NCBI GenBank assembly: GCA_026182355.1
Contig: JAPFBL010000236.1
Location: 434,001-498,000, forward strand
Length of the DNA: 64,000 nt
Source: Hermatobates lingyangjiaoensis
Taxonomy: Eukaryota; Arthropoda; Insecta; Hemiptera; Hermatobatidae
Direction: 5' to 3'
Shown here: positions 21,350 to 34,486 of the stretch, one piece after another
How positions within the stretch are numbered: position 1 is the first letter of the stretch
Layout of the letters: the number at the start of each line of letters is the position of its first letter
Notes under the pieces: model-generated
Database searches by the model: none
The model's input: only the letters and a program-made list of their open reading frames with translations
Told to the model about the DNA's origin: nothing
Made by a program: the position numbers and the translations under genes

Positions 21350-22215
21350 TTATATGTTTAATTGGCGTAGATTTTTTAAAACGTAAAATTTTATTCTTCT
21401 TACATCCCACATAATGTCATTAAACCTCTAAATATCACTATTATTTCAGTCTATGCAGTTAAAATATTTCTAAGTCAATATAAACAATGTAAATAAACCC
21501 CAAAGTAAAGCAGGTGATCCATTAGTGCAGGATATATATTCAATTTTTATACCTTTCTTTCCTCTTTGTGATAATTGAAATTTCACAATTTTTTTTTATA
21601 AATTGAATTTTCTAGCAAAATTTTATTGTTCTACGATGAACCGTTTAGCGTCAAAAAATAATTTTCAGAAAACATAAATTTGACCTTAATGCCCTTTTGG
21701 TTAATGTAATTTCGAAAAAAATCACCTCTACTTATCCCCCACACAGTGCCATATTTTTAGTGTCATTTCATTTTGATCTATCAAACGACATGGCTTGTAT
21801 GAGTCAAAATTTTTATATTTTATTGAAAGAAAAAACTATTCTCGGTTGTTTTAAAAATCTGGGGATTTTTCGATATTTATGGCTTCTAAGATAATGCCAA
21901 AATATCAAGTCACTAGAGTGAATAGTTTAGGAGAAAAAAAAATGTTGTCAAAAAACACATTATGGCAAAAAAACTTACTTTTCCATCATGTAAAATTCCT
22001 CCCAAACAATAAGGTTCATCTACACTATAAGGCCCAGTTTTGTGTGAAATATCAATTCGATCCATCAAAGATTCTGGACCATAGAATGTATACAAGCTTT
22101 TGCATAAACACCCACCACTAATGGAAAAAACTATACAAAACGACTTCTGGAACCTCAAAATATGCAATTGCGTCAAAATAACGAGATCGAATTTTTTCAA
22201 GATTATAATACTTTA
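21350..22215 (+). repeat. unclassified ~0.85-kb interspersed repeat, copy 2
   Basis: Full-length relative of 14298-15125, with ATTATATGTTTAATTGGCGT, CAGGTGATCCATTAGTGCAG, CATCTACACTATAAGG, CATCAAAGATTCTGGACC and AAACGACTTCTGGAACCTCA. The minus strand has a 95-codon open frame (21913-22200) with CLGGILHDGKVSFF; part of that reading (CLGG.xHDGK) can be traced in other copies, so an ancient coding origin on the minus strand is possible but unproven. Confidence 0.6.
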
Positions 22216-25089
22216 ATTATAGGAAAGTGTAAAATATATATGGTTGAGATAAGAAGAATTTGTATAAAAATTATCATTATTACGACTATTAGATATTATT
22301 ATTGCTGTTCTATTTACTCCTATAATGATAATTATAATAATAATGATAATTAGTCCAATGTATGATTACTTCTTTTCACATTAATCATTATAATATTTAT
22401 TTATTGTTGATAGTACTCTACGCATTATTATATAATTACAATTATTTAGTTGAATTTAGCTATTTAGTTAACTAAATGGTACTATATTGTGTCTTCATTT
22501 AGAGTAGGGGTCAAGTAATTTGGAACTATAGTAATTTCTAGGTAACACAGGCAAATGGAGTCTTCAGTGAAGGCGTCCTCAAACATTGAAGATTGCAAAT
22601 CTAAACAGGCAGCTCCTGCCAAAATCCGTTGCAGGACCTTCAGACCAAACCAAAGGAATGCTTCATAGTTCTGCAAGACAAAATATAACAAAGACAAGTG
22701 GACTCTTGTCCACTTGAAAAGCGTCCGCAAACATTGAAACTTGCAAGTCTAAGCAACCAGCGCAGCTAAACGAGGTTTCATAGTAGACAGGTGCCTTTTA
22801 AACAGTGCAAATGAAGAAGAAATGAAAGGAAGCTTCCTCTGTTTCAACCTAAAACACAGACAACAAAAACACAGCCAAGGATGTTTAGAGGCCAAGAAGG
22901 AAAATGTAATTTTTAAGGCAGTTGTGCCTAAGACACCTGTTGACCTATAACCACAGATATATTCTGGTTAAAACACTTTATGATTGTGAATATTACTGTT
23001 CCCTCTTGTTTATTTCTTTGATTAATTTGCATATAGCAGATTTTAGTTGCTTGATAGACTTACAGATAATTTTTTGAAATTCCAAACAAACTGAAAATAT
23101 TACTATGATATAAATATAGAATATCTGAATAGTACTCAAGACTAAAATAATTATAATAAAAACCCTAAAGGTAAACGAAGTTCGGATGAAACATGTCCAA
23201 ACCACACAAACACGATTCAACGCCTTGATGAAGAAAGGAAGAAAGCTTTATCAAAGAAAACATCCACAAATATGGATAACTTTTCACTAAAACATGTTTA
23301 AATGAAAAAAAGATTCCAAAATTCATAAATGTATATATTAAACGACTCTTTAATGGGAAAATACTGGACAAAACTAGAGTTTTAAAACACATACTCAGAG
23401 AATGATATTGTAAAGAGGTTAATTTAGAAAAGTTGAAAGAACTACTAAAAGAAAACATGTTTTAACAATACGAGCATATAGTTCCAACATTTTAATGAAT
23501 AGTTAATAAACAAAATATTTTGCGGACTTCTCAGAAAGAAGTGATAAATGGAAAAGTCATTCAAGGATAACATTAGTTTAAGAATAATAATAGATATATA
23601 TTTCACACAAAAAAAATTAAAACTTGATAATAAAAAACATATCTCTTTTGCAAACTTGTGTGTATATATCGTATAATAAGGTTTTTTTTTCAATTGTGAA
23701 ACTAGGCCCACTTCTGGATAGGCCTCATAGGCCTTTCCCAACTCCATCCATCCACAAATACCTTTTCTGATTTGTGAACAATTAAGAAAGAACTGCTTTT
23801 TAAACAATTAAGAAATTGTTAAAAAAAGAGCCTCAAATTCGTTGAAAGTACAAACAGGTACTGCTTATTACAACTTAGTTGTTATATAACATGAAAGATT
23901 GAAATATATATTACCCTCTCTTGACAAGGACTGTCACCTCGTAAAATTTCATTTCTGGAGAATGTCTGATGAGACCACAACTGCTCCAATTAACTGAATT
24001 CATAACCAATTTGAATTCAACTTATGATTTTTGATTTCCTTTCAGTTTGAAAAAACATATCAATTTGAATATTCAGTCCCGAAAAAATCACTAACACTAT
24101 CATAAGAAAATGGGAATCTACAAAAGAATACCTAACGTTAATTTCATTAATACAATAATTTGATTGACTATATAAATACATACTGTATAATTACCTGATA
24201 AGATTCTTCAAGAGTTATTATGAAGATTACATGTGAGCAACATATTTGGTAGATGAAGAAGGAAATTTTGATGTTAACCTTCTGAACAGTAGGTTCGAAT
24301 TATCCAAGATTCTTACTCATGGAGGCGATGAGACCTATGTTTGTTACTCCATCCAAAGGACAAACTAGCTAAAGATATGATGAGGTCTGACCCTTGAACC
24401 TCTTCATCAGCAAACCTAAAAAATAGAGCACTCCATTAGATCGAAGTGAATATATGACAGTAATCATAAAAAATAAGAGTTTCTGCAGATTATTGTGTAT
24501 TGGGATTACACCTCCTGAAAAGTACTATCCAGTTACTCTGCACTCTTGTAGGACAATACAATCACCATAACACCTCTTTCATACCTCATCGTTTCATATT
24601 TCACATTTTTGATCCTGTCATTTTTACTTCAGTACCGGGTTGTTAGTCTAAAGAGATATACTCGTAATACCATATCTCTTTAGACAATACATCGTTTACG
24701 AGTTACCATTGGATTCATATTGTGAGTGATCCTCACCGGGCTGTGAAATCTATACACTGTCGACAGTAACTCCTAAAATTTTCAGACTTACTCCAACTAA
24801 ATCACTCCCAGTCCTGCTTTAAGTAATAGTTTTGTAAACTATACTGGAATCTTCAATACCTCTCTCAAGAGCATATTATGTAATAGCATTTCATCACTAC
24901 AAGAGAATCATTAAGCTATTTGTTAAGTTTTGTGTTGTTTCATATATCACTGAATGATAAGTTAAGCTTTGTGTAACTAGCTATGATACATTGCTAAACC
25001 CAAAAGAGTCACCAGTTAAAACTGTGGTCATACATGTCTGCCCTAATCTAATGTAAGGTATGTGTTGAATTAATTAATACCCATCCAAA
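22216..25089. other. AT-rich stretch, no gene
   Basis: Contains an imperfect AT/AAT microsatellite (about 22320-22350) and one strong hairpin at 24646-24685. Frames at 22482-22730, 22993-23220, 23165-23458 and 23445-23807 (all minus) have no domain. GC is slightly higher at 22500-22900, without a recognisable product. Confidence 0.35.
24646..24685. repeat. short perfect hairpin
   Basis: GTCTAAAGAGATAT and its complement ATATCTCTTTAGAC form a 14-bp stem around a ~12-base loop. No downstream T-run, so not an obvious terminator; it may be a scrap of an inverted-repeat element. Confidence 0.6.
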
Positions 25090-25109
25090 ATGGTTTAATA
25101 TATATTAAA

Positions 25110-25445
25110 CAAACAAATGAAATAGTCTCCACTTATAGAAATTTAATAGTATAAATAACGCGTTTCGACATAGTGTATTATTTCTTCAAGTATTAACTAA
25201 AAAAATGCAACGTCATCAGATAGTTATCTATAGTATAGAGCAAATGGTACTCACTTCCTGATTTAATTTTGTCCTATTTACTTTATACTATAGATGACTC
25301 TCTGATGACATTGTATTTTTTTAGTTAATGCCTGAGGAAGAACACTACGTGTTCGAAACGCGTTGTTTATACTATTAAATTTCTGTTGATTGCAAGGGCA
25401 CAACTAGCCCTTTTTAATTCTAACGTAGTGCACTACGTTAGAATA
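25110..25445. repeat. PLE inverted repeat, family F
   Basis: Left arm with ATTTAATAGTATAAATAACG and CGTTTCGACATAGTG; right arm with GTGTTCGAAACGCGTTG and TTTATACTATTAAATTTCTG. The same family forms another pair at 61140-61430 and a single copy near 43048-43100. A separate perfect dyad TTCTAACGTAGTG/CACTACGTTAGAA sits at 25417-25443. Confidence 0.65.
25331..25368 (+). ncRNA. hammerhead-like module, family F
   Basis: CUGAGGA 25332-25338, extra A, stem II GAACAC (25340-25345) with GUGUUC (25349-25354), GAAA 25355-25358, palindromic stem III ACGCGU 25358-25363, U17 25364. Stem II is a perfect 6-bp helix. Stem I is weak: only the first C.G and a G.U pair form directly beside the core. Confidence 0.5.
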
Positions 25446-26036
25446 TTAAATTTCTAAATATGGAGACTACTTCATTAACTTTTTACCCTAGAATGAGTAA
25501 ATAGCACATAATAAGTGATTGCACTACCTTAGAATAGTATCAAAAAACCGCTTAAACATACAATCTAGCAACTCTGTACAGGGTATAAAATGCAAGTCCA
25601 ATATATTTCTGCGTTTACTGTTATTGTTGGATGCTATTATTACCATAACGTACACACTGTTGCTAAATTTAATGTAATATATACTTTATGTGGCTTATTA
25701 GATTATCAGAGAGATAAATTCGTTTTACAAATGCATTTCAGAATAATCTTACTCCTCTACACTATGTATCACTGCGACAGTAACTGTGATGGTTGCAAAG
25801 GAACTTGCAGGACCCTGACTCATTTGCCGCAGTCAGATTTCAACACTACAGCTCTGATAATCAATTCATCCATGGTTATTGGTAGTGAGCCTAAATGAGG
25901 ACTTGGTATTCCTCTGTGATCAATTTGACTGGTTTGTGTCATTGAATTTACCAACGATGCAGCGGTTATGCTGCAATTCAAAGACAAGCATCCAAACTCC
26001 GCTAATAAATTTGACAGGCGATCAGTCGGCTGACTA

Positions 26037-26950
26037 CGAGGTGTATAAATAAAGTAGTGAGACTGATTTTTTTTAAATTTTCTATTCAAATATAATTACA
26101 ATGTGATATTGTCACCTTCAAAATAGTTCCCTTCGGAAGCCACACAGCGCTGGAGACGGTCCTTCCAATCATTGTACCATTGCTGGAACTCGGATTCTGG
26201 AATGGCCTTCAGCTGGTCGGTTACAGCAGTTTGTATGTTTTGTAGTGTCCCGAAATGAGTTCCCTTGAGGTGATTTTTCAATCTCGGGAAGAGGAGAAAG
26301 TCACAAGGACTCAAGTCTGGTGAATAAGGAGGCTGAGGAGCAACAGGAATGTTTTTACTGGCCAAAAACTCGTTTATTGAGATGGGTTTTTCGGAACCAT
26401 TTTCGCACAAATTTTTCTCATCTCCAATTCATTGGTCAAAATGTGATGAACGGAGGTGTGATTCAAATTCAACTGTTCCCCGATCATTCTGACTGTCAAG
26501 CGTCGATCTGAACGCACAAGGTTCCGTACTCTGTTGACATTTTCATCGGTGTTTGCACTTGAAGGCCTTCCGCTTCGTGGTTCATCTTCAATCGACTCTC
26601 TTCCTTCTGAAAATTCCTTAAACCACCGAAAAACCTGTGCCCTTGATAAAACACGTTCTCCATAGGCCTCCTGAAGTTTTTCAAAAGTTTCGGTTGCATT
26701 ATGTCCAAGTCTGAAGCAAAATTTGATTGCACACCGCTGCTCAACTTTGAGGTCACTCATTTTTAAAACGCTCAAGAAAAAACCATTTCACGAAAACCAA
26801 CGCTACGGACAAACAAATGACTGTGGCGAGTTCAGAATCATACTGGAGGCGCATCACACGTGCACCTGACGCTACTCAAGGCCACGCGTCTCCAGCGTTG
26901 CCAGATCGAAAGCGACGTTGCCAGTCTCACTACTTTATTTACACACCTCG
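26037..26950 (-). mobile_element. internally deleted mariner element
   Basis: The 914-bp element is bounded by TA target dinucleotides (26035-26036, 26951-26952). Terminal inverted repeats of about 30 bp start CGAGGTGTATAAATAAAGTA and differ at one or two positions between the ends (CGAGGTGTGTAAATAAAGTA on the minus strand). The usual mariner length is about 1.3 kb, so roughly 370 bp is missing from the middle. Ends and target site are intact, so it could in principle be moved by a full-length relative's transposase. Confidence 0.9.
26096..26775 (-). pseudogene. mariner transposase, internal deletion and frame break
   Basis: The N-terminal part (26775 down to about 26385) carries the paired helix-turn-helix DNA-binding region: EQRCAIKFCFRLGHNATET, VFRWFKEFSEGRESIEDEPR, SGRPSS and LNLNHTSVHHILTNEL. 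The C-terminal part (about 26390 to 26096) lies in another frame and holds INEFLASKNIPV followed by YSPDLSPCDFLLFPRLK, the region around the third catalytic Asp. The stretch with the first two Asp residues (normally in the middle of the ~345-residue protein) is gone, and the join also shifts the frame. The product cannot be catalytic. The sequence fits the mariner D34D family; subfamily not assigned. Confidence 0.9.
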
Positions 26951-26952
26951 TA

Positions 26953-28231
26953 TATGACTCCTCCTCCTTCGGGAGGTCTTAAAGTACTGGTTTGTCATCT
27001 ATAAAAATACCATCTGTGTGACTAGCTGTCTCAATCAAAACGCAACACTCTGCGTTATTATTTAAAGTTACTACTGGTAGAAAATGTTTGTTGGTATACT
27101 GAACAACTGGAAGATTTTCACTTCATCCATTATATTTTGAATTACTTTTTAGATCAATTACCTTCACTATGAACTCTGATCCGTTTATTACTTATGCCTG
27201 ACATCAGACGAAACAAAAATTTCTAATACTTTCATACATTGATACCAAGTATTAATATTGATTGTTTTTACAAAACTACAATTTTGTATGTTGAATTTTT
27301 TGATGAGAATAAATATTTCTAAAACCACATTTATGAAAATTACGTTTTAACTAAAAAGTGCCCTCTGATCTCTATGTTTCTAACTTCTTTTTACTTACTT
27401 TGACCTTTGAAATTTTAAAAAGGGATAAAGGATAGGAATCAATAAACCACAAGGTTATAGATCCAACTGTCTTATCTGACTCTAGCGCCTTTCATTTCTG
27501 TTTCAGTAAACTCCCTGACCACATATGAGTGTCTACTGCAGCGTCCCACATGCATGACCACTGACAGCTTTAATTCATAGTACAGGATTGTAGAGAAGAC
27601 CCTCTACAACAGGTGGATACAGTAGGGAAACTACTTTTAACTTCTAAATTATGATTAAAACCATAAATTATAAAAATCTGACTATGTCTCGGAAGAGAGG
27701 TTAGCCTTATATGCATTTCATGTTCTCTCTCATTAGCGTTCTACTTGAAGCTGTCGTTTCCGACCAGAAAGGGAAGACTATGAGAAGTGGTTAATCTTGT
27801 CAGGTGCTTTTTCCATACCAACAGATATACAACAAGACAGCTAGATATCTAGCATTTATTACCTATATGAATACTGTAAGGATTATTCTAAAGCCAAACC
27901 ATCTTATAAAGTTTGCCACACAAAGTAAATTTACCATAATAATCCATCGCCCATAGAGTATTTTTAGTCGACTTAGAGGTTTAGTTACAAACCTCTCCTC
28001 CCAGGTTAGTGACAGATTTCTCTCAGATCCGAAATCCAATAAAAGATTGTACAAATTGGCACCAGATGACATATCTATAACCTGAATAACATTTAGCAAA
28101 AAACATTAAAAAAAATTTCATCCATTAAATATTTATCAAAATTGAAAAATCAATTTTAAAATTTATTGTTATGAACTTACAAAATAAGTGCTAAAGTTTA
28201 TTGAAATGTACTTACAAAATATGATGAATAC
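26953..28231. other. no gene recognised
   Basis: AT-rich with slightly mixed composition at 27400-27800. The minus-strand frame at 27863-28099 has no domain. Confidence 0.4.
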
Positions 28232-28342
28232 AGACACCTCCTATCTGTGCTATAGGATAGACATATCCTATCTGTGTCTATAGGATAGACAGCTCCTATC
28301 TGTGTCTAAAGGATAGACACCTCATATCTGTGTCTATAGGAT
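28232..28342. repeat. 28-bp minisatellite, four units
   Basis: Units at 28232, 28259, 28287 and 28315 have the pattern AGACACCTCCTATCTGTG then TCTATAGGAT. Each contains inverted half-sites (ATCCTAT...ATAGGAT), so the array can fold. Confidence 0.85.
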
Positions 28343-31004
28343 CCCAGTCAGACAATCTACCCCAAAAGGTAACACCTGATGAGCGTCGTAGTTTTTTGTG
28401 TCTCGGATCTTCAGTCTACCATATTCTACAAAGAAATTAACGTGTTACAACAAACAAAAAATACAGTACAAATCTATAATATTTAGTAAAGCCATTTACA
28501 AAAAAATAAAGAATTTTTGTGTGCACAACATCATTTACTAATTAAATGATGTCAACTGATAATACAGAATCATAACGATTTTAATCAAAAACATATCTTT
28601 TGCATAAGTGCATCTTTTGATGTCGAGCAGTTACTGTTAGTTATTAGGGAAAGCAGAAGCTGAAAAAAACAATCATATGAAATATTATATCTTATACAAT
28701 AATTATACAAACAACAAATATAAAGTTTTTTGAATTATCCTGCTCTCACTATCATACCGATACAGATGGATCAGTTTACAAAACTGATTTTATTGGACTC
28801 AGGGAATTTAAAAACGTGTATTTCCCTTGAATACTCTAGTTCAAAACTCTACCAGAATAAATAAGTATTCCATATTTGCTCAGAATATTTCTAAAAGTGG
28901 AAAACAATCAACCTGAATATTTAATTGTTTGTTTTTTAATAGACTATACTGATTACCTATCGTTATTAGTAAAATGTAAAATAAGTTATACCTAACGCAA
29001 ACTGAACGCTATTCTGTGCCTAAAATACTTCACTTTTTTGTTTCATCAAAACCTGATCCCAGGAAGTTGGAAAAAAAAATTAGACCTCTCTCGTCCATAT
29101 ATGTTATGCGTTAACATATTCATATACAAACAAAATACAATTGCAAATGTAATATAGGCTATAACAAATCTGAAGTGATCTATATTCAACAATACTATAA
29201 GTATAATCATTACCAAAAAGTAATCAACAATCAATTTAATTAACTGATCTTATTATGCTATACTACATTTTACTAACTACAATGAAAATGTAAATTATAT
29301 GACATATATGAAATGTTCATTACTTCAAAAATAACATCAATATGTTAATAAATTATTGAAAAGATATCAGCTTCTACAAATTTATCTGTGAATATCTTTA
29401 CATAACCAAACACTACTGTATAGAAGCAAGTATAACACAATACAAAGAATTATTTCAGAAAGTTGTAAAAATTGCACCTACTGATAAATAATAGAGTAGA
29501 TGAAGCTGGAATGTCCTTCAAATACTATTATTTTGTTCCCATCTATCAATCTATACATAAGTTCTTCATAGAATCATCATTATTCCTGACAACTAAAAAT
29601 TAATATCCAGTTTATCATTAAAACAAACCAAGGGTTACTACCTACGATACGCTATAACCATTGTTAGATTCTAAATAAACTTCATCAGTTCTTCTCGTGA
29701 GGTAATTACATTCTATGAAACTTTTAAATCTTTTTTTCTTGTACAGGAATTGACTGGAACTCCGTAAACCAATCCCAAGAATGGACTTTTTCAAGAGTAA
29801 CATATATAACAGAATTGTTAGAAACTGCAAACTTTTTCACTCTGAAATTACAATATAGCTTAGATTTCAATAAAATAAAAACCTGCAAGGTTCATTTAAA
29901 CATTATTAATTAATTAATAATTTAAACGACAAATTATTAAACTATAATATATATATTTATTAAACTATATTCATAAACTATTAAAATTAATTAAACGGCC
30001 AAGACATATCGAAATTAAACTATAATATATCTCAAACTATAAATTAAACTTACCGGTATACAGTATTTCCTCCAAAATTGATACCAGCAACAAAATAGTT
30101 TCGACAAGGGAAGAATATTTGATAAAATATAATTGTGTATAATGCACTGACAATCATTTTAGTTAAATTAATAAATGATGAATTCCGAAAGCGAAATTGA
30201 ACAACTACTCTCTAATATACGACTACTATTCAACAACTGATAACATAACCGAAATTTTACAGGTTAGCCTTAATACTATGGGAACATATCTTGGAACTAA
30301 ATCATTTATTTACTCAACCTTATAGGTCAATCAGAAACAATATTATCAATAGCATTTTATATTGATACATATTAATGAGGTACATTATAAATGATTTCCT
30401 AATCTTATTTTACTTCCAATATGGACAACAGTTGTAGCAACATTAAGACATATCATAATTTATTGTATATTGTATTGTACAATTCCTCAACGACAATCTT
30501 GTGCGAAAAATTTAAATCAGTTACTATTTAATTGAACTTATTTTTCCACTCCTTAGTACCACATCATATTAAATACAAAAAAAACCCATAACCCTTAAGG
30601 CAAACAAATATTGCATAAACTTTCAAAAATGTCATTGGTTTTTTATACAGCTTTTTTTAAATACTAATTTCTTGAACTTGCTTCTGGTTTTTAACCTATA
30701 TTTTAACTTATATATCTGGTTTTTAACTTATATATCTTCTAATATTGTTAAATTGCTGACTTTGAATGATTTGTGTTTTCATCCAGTCTCGTAGTCTACA
30801 ATTTAAACAAACAATTTTTCATCCTAACTAAATAAGTTTCAAATTTCTGTTTGATATATAATAAAAATATCATTTTTATCTGAATATCACCATCACTTTG
30901 TAGTGGATGAATAATCTACTTGACAATTGAACTTTGATTCTGGTCACGTCAATTGTACAGTAGTAAATACTGTAGTTTATGACATGCCATATATGTGGTG
31001 GTAA
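28343..31004. other. AT-rich stretch, no gene
   Basis: No coding, RNA or repeat feature recognised. A palindromic TTAATTAATTAA run lies near 29905. Confidence 0.4.
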
Positions 31005-33260
31005 ATAATATGGTTGAAGGGCTAGTCCTCCTATAAGGGCAATGCTGCCCATTCCATGTCAGCAGGTGAAGAAGTAATAATGTTGCTGGGAGTTCAGTTC
31101 TACTGTCAGTGTGCTATTGCATAGTAATTCTGAATGAAATGCTCGTTTACAACATGCTGTTGCACATGCAGCATTACATAGTCGTGTCGATGCTAATTAG
31201 GAATGAATATGGGTTGGAAGTTTAGATTACCTACCGCATTGTAACATTTATGTAGCACTGTGTAATTCTGTGTTATTAGTAATGAGGTCTAGGGATCAAT
31301 CTTCTTTAAAAGGGAAAATTAATAGGCATATACATGCTAGGCTGGTTAATAACGTGGACTGGTGGGCAATACCTTCCTTAAGCGAAACATCACATAGTTA
31401 TATGGAATGATAAGCTAGTTAAAAACGAGGGCTAGAGGCCAATACTAAAGTGGTGGTAACATTGCATGGTCATGTGGAAAGCTAGGTTATTTAATAATGT
31501 GGGTGGAGGGCTAGACCTACCATAAGGGTAACATTATACAGTAATGCCGAATGGTATGCTAGTCAGTAATGTGGACTAGAGGCCAATACTATCGTAAGGG
31601 GAATATTTCAGAGCCACCTGGAATGCTAGGCTATTTAATAATGTGGATTAGAAGACTAGACCTACCAAAAGGGTAACATTACACAGTAATGTCGTATGGT
31701 ATGTTAGTTAGTAATGTGGACTAGAGGCCAATACTATCGTAAGGGGAATATTTCAGAGACATCTGGAATGCTAAGCTATTTAATAATGTGGATTAGAAGG
31801 CTAGACCTACCATAAGGGTAACATTACACAGTAATGCCGAATGGTATGCTAGTTAGTAATGTGGACTAGAGGCCAATACTATCGTAAGGGGAATATTTCA
31901 GAGACATCTGGAATGCTAAGCTATTTAATAATGTGGATTAGAAGGCTAGACCTACCATAAGGGTAACATTACACAGTAATGCCGAATGGTATGCTAGTCA
32001 GTAATGTGGACTAGAGGCCAATACTATCGTAAGGGGAATATTTCAGAGCCACCTGGAATGCTAGGCTATTTAATAATGTGGATTAGAAGGCTAGACCTAC
32101 CATAAGGGTAACATTACACAGTAATGCCGAATGGTATGCTAGTCAGTAATGTGGACTAGAGGCCAATACTATCGTAAGGGGAATATTTCAGAGCCACCTG
32201 GAATGCTAGGCTATTTAATAATGTGGATTAGAAGGCTAGACCTACCATAAGGGTAACATTACACAGTAATGTCGTATGGTATGTTAGTTAGTAATGTGGA
32301 CTAGAGGCCAATACTATCGTAAGGGGAATATTTCAGAGACATCTGGAATGCTAAGCTATTTAATAATGTGGATTAGAAGGCTAGACCTACCATAAGGGTA
32401 ACATTACACAGTAATGCCGAATGGTATGCTAGTTAGTAATGTGGACTAGAGGCCAATACTATCGTAAGGGGAATATTTCAGAGACATCTGGAATGCTAAG
32501 CTATTTAATAATGTGGATTAGAAGGCTAGACCTACCAAAGGGTAACATTACACAGTAATGCCGAATGGTATGCTAGTCAGTAATGTGGACTAGAGGCCAA
32601 TACTATCGTAAGGGGAATATTTCAGAGCCACCTGGAATGCTAGGCTATTTAATAATGTGGATTAGAAGGCTAGACCTACCATAAGGGTAACATTACACAG
32701 TAATGTCGTATGGTATGTTAGTTAGTAATGTGGACTAGAGGCCAATACTATCGTAAGGGGAATATTTCAGAGACATCTGGAATGCTAAGCTATTTAATAA
32801 TGTGGATTAGAAGGCTAGACCTACCATAAGGGTAACATTACACAGTAATGCCGAATGGTATGCTAGTCAGTAATGTGGACTAGAGGCCAAAACTATCGTA
32901 AGGGGAATATTTCAGAGCCACCTGGAATGCTAGGCTATTTAATAATGTGGATTAGAAGGCTAGATATACCATAAGGGTAACATTACACAGTAATGTCGTA
33001 TGGTATGTTAGTTAGTAATGTGGACTGGATGGTCAAACCTATCGTAAGGGCAACATTACACAGTAATGTCGTATGGTATGCTGGTTAGTAATGTGGACTG
33101 GATGGTCAAACCTATCGTAAGGGCAACATTACACCGTATAATGTTGCATACCATTACATACCATACAATGTCGTATGGTATGCTAGTTAGTAATGAGGGC
33201 TAGGGACAATCCTATCGCAAGGAGAACATTCTTAAGTTCATGCGAAACGCAATGCTAGCC
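31005..33260 (+). repeat. 145-bp satellite array with higher-order structure
   Basis: GGGTAACATT recurs at 31671, 31816, 31961, 32106, 32251, 32396, 32540, 32685, 32830 and 32975, giving a period of 145 bp with one 144-bp step. Each unit is two diverged ~72-bp halves: one with TACCATAAGGGTAACATTAC, the other with TATCGTAAGGGGAATATTTC. Both halves end in an AATGTGGA-type motif. Degenerate ~72-bp units flank the clean core (31005-31500, 33000-33260). Within the core, units fall into types A, B and C in the order A B C A A B C A B A B. Confidence 0.95.
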
Positions 33261-33439
33261 ATTCTATCTTTGGAGCTTGAGAAGATCACATATAAAATAA
33301 TTTTTACCATCATAGTAACATTTTCAAATAATTAGACTTTTGGAATAATGAATCTGATAACTAGGAAAACAATTAAAGAATAAAGTGTAGTTTTTTTTTT
33401 CAATTTAGCTGTTGCACAGAGTATTAATTACAAAGTGTA

Positions 33440-33600
33440 ACAATTAACTCAGAGAACATTAAAATTTACTTTATGGCTTTTGGAACAGTTTTCTACAATA
33501 TTGACACAAATCTCAATTTTTACCAATTTTGCACCGTATTAAACTATTATTATTATCATCCACGGTGCTACAGCCAGAGCAGGGTCCTATACTCCACTCT
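33440..33600 (+). repeat. duplicated satellite flank, copy 1
   Basis: Matches 34960-35130: both hold AACATTAAAATTTACTTTAT or the near copy, TTGGAACAGTTTTCTA, TTATTATTATCATC and ACGGTGCTACAGCC. The satellite edge and its downstream flank were therefore duplicated together. Confidence 0.7.
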
Positions 33601-34486
33601 AAAACAATCTTCTGATACGAAGTGTAATTATAATCTGTAATAACATATAATTACGTTTGATCAAATGCATTAATTATATGGTGTGAAAAATAATGTTAAT
33701 ATTACGATACAATATTTACTTCACACAAGTAATCAAAATATGTCTTTATTTACTTTCTTTGGGAATATAAAATTAACTTAATTAGATAAGTGGCACTAAA
33801 TATATTTCTATAAAGGTGAACAAAATTGTGGATATTTTCTGAAATAAATAATTAATATATAGCAGGCTACACGTCACCGTAAATTATAACTTTGCGGCTA
33901 ACAGGCAATCTTAGTAAATCTGACAGCAATCATATACAGTTGCCCGGGAAAGCCTCCGCATTACAGATACCATACATCATAGACTACCTGCTATTTTTTT
34001 ACTTGAATAAACACATTTTATGACCAATGACTTGTTACATATCGTAATATTTTATAGTTTGTTTCAACATAAATCATCGACAGTCTCTTTTAGATTGCAG
34101 GGAAAATTCCTTTGTTAGGAGCCCTTTACTGCTTTCCTGTTCAACTTTTTCTCATTGTATAACTGTATTCCTTGTTTGCATACAGTAATCATGTGCATAG
34201 CATACATAATTTATAACACAATTACCATCTCCTTAGAAATGCTGATTTATGGTAAAAACGTTTAAGTTATTTGAATATGACTATTATAGCATAATACTTG
34301 AAAAAAAAACAACCAAGAGAATTTCAAAATTCCTGCATATGTGAACTGGAAAGAAGCTAACGTTAAAGATCACATGAGTAGTATATTCGTAGACATGCAT
34401 TAGTAAATTTGTTGATAATATATACAAATACTGGCTGTATTTTCCTTAACATTACGTCATTCACCTATCAGTCACTTGAATGCAAG

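Noticed and set aside
24646..24685. Strong hairpin as a transcription terminator or miRNA precursor
   Set aside because: There is no T-run for a terminator and the 14-bp stem is too short for a typical miRNA precursor.
31005..33260. CRISPR-like array
   Set aside because: The 145-bp period has no unique spacers, the units vary internally and the DNA is animal; it is a satellite.
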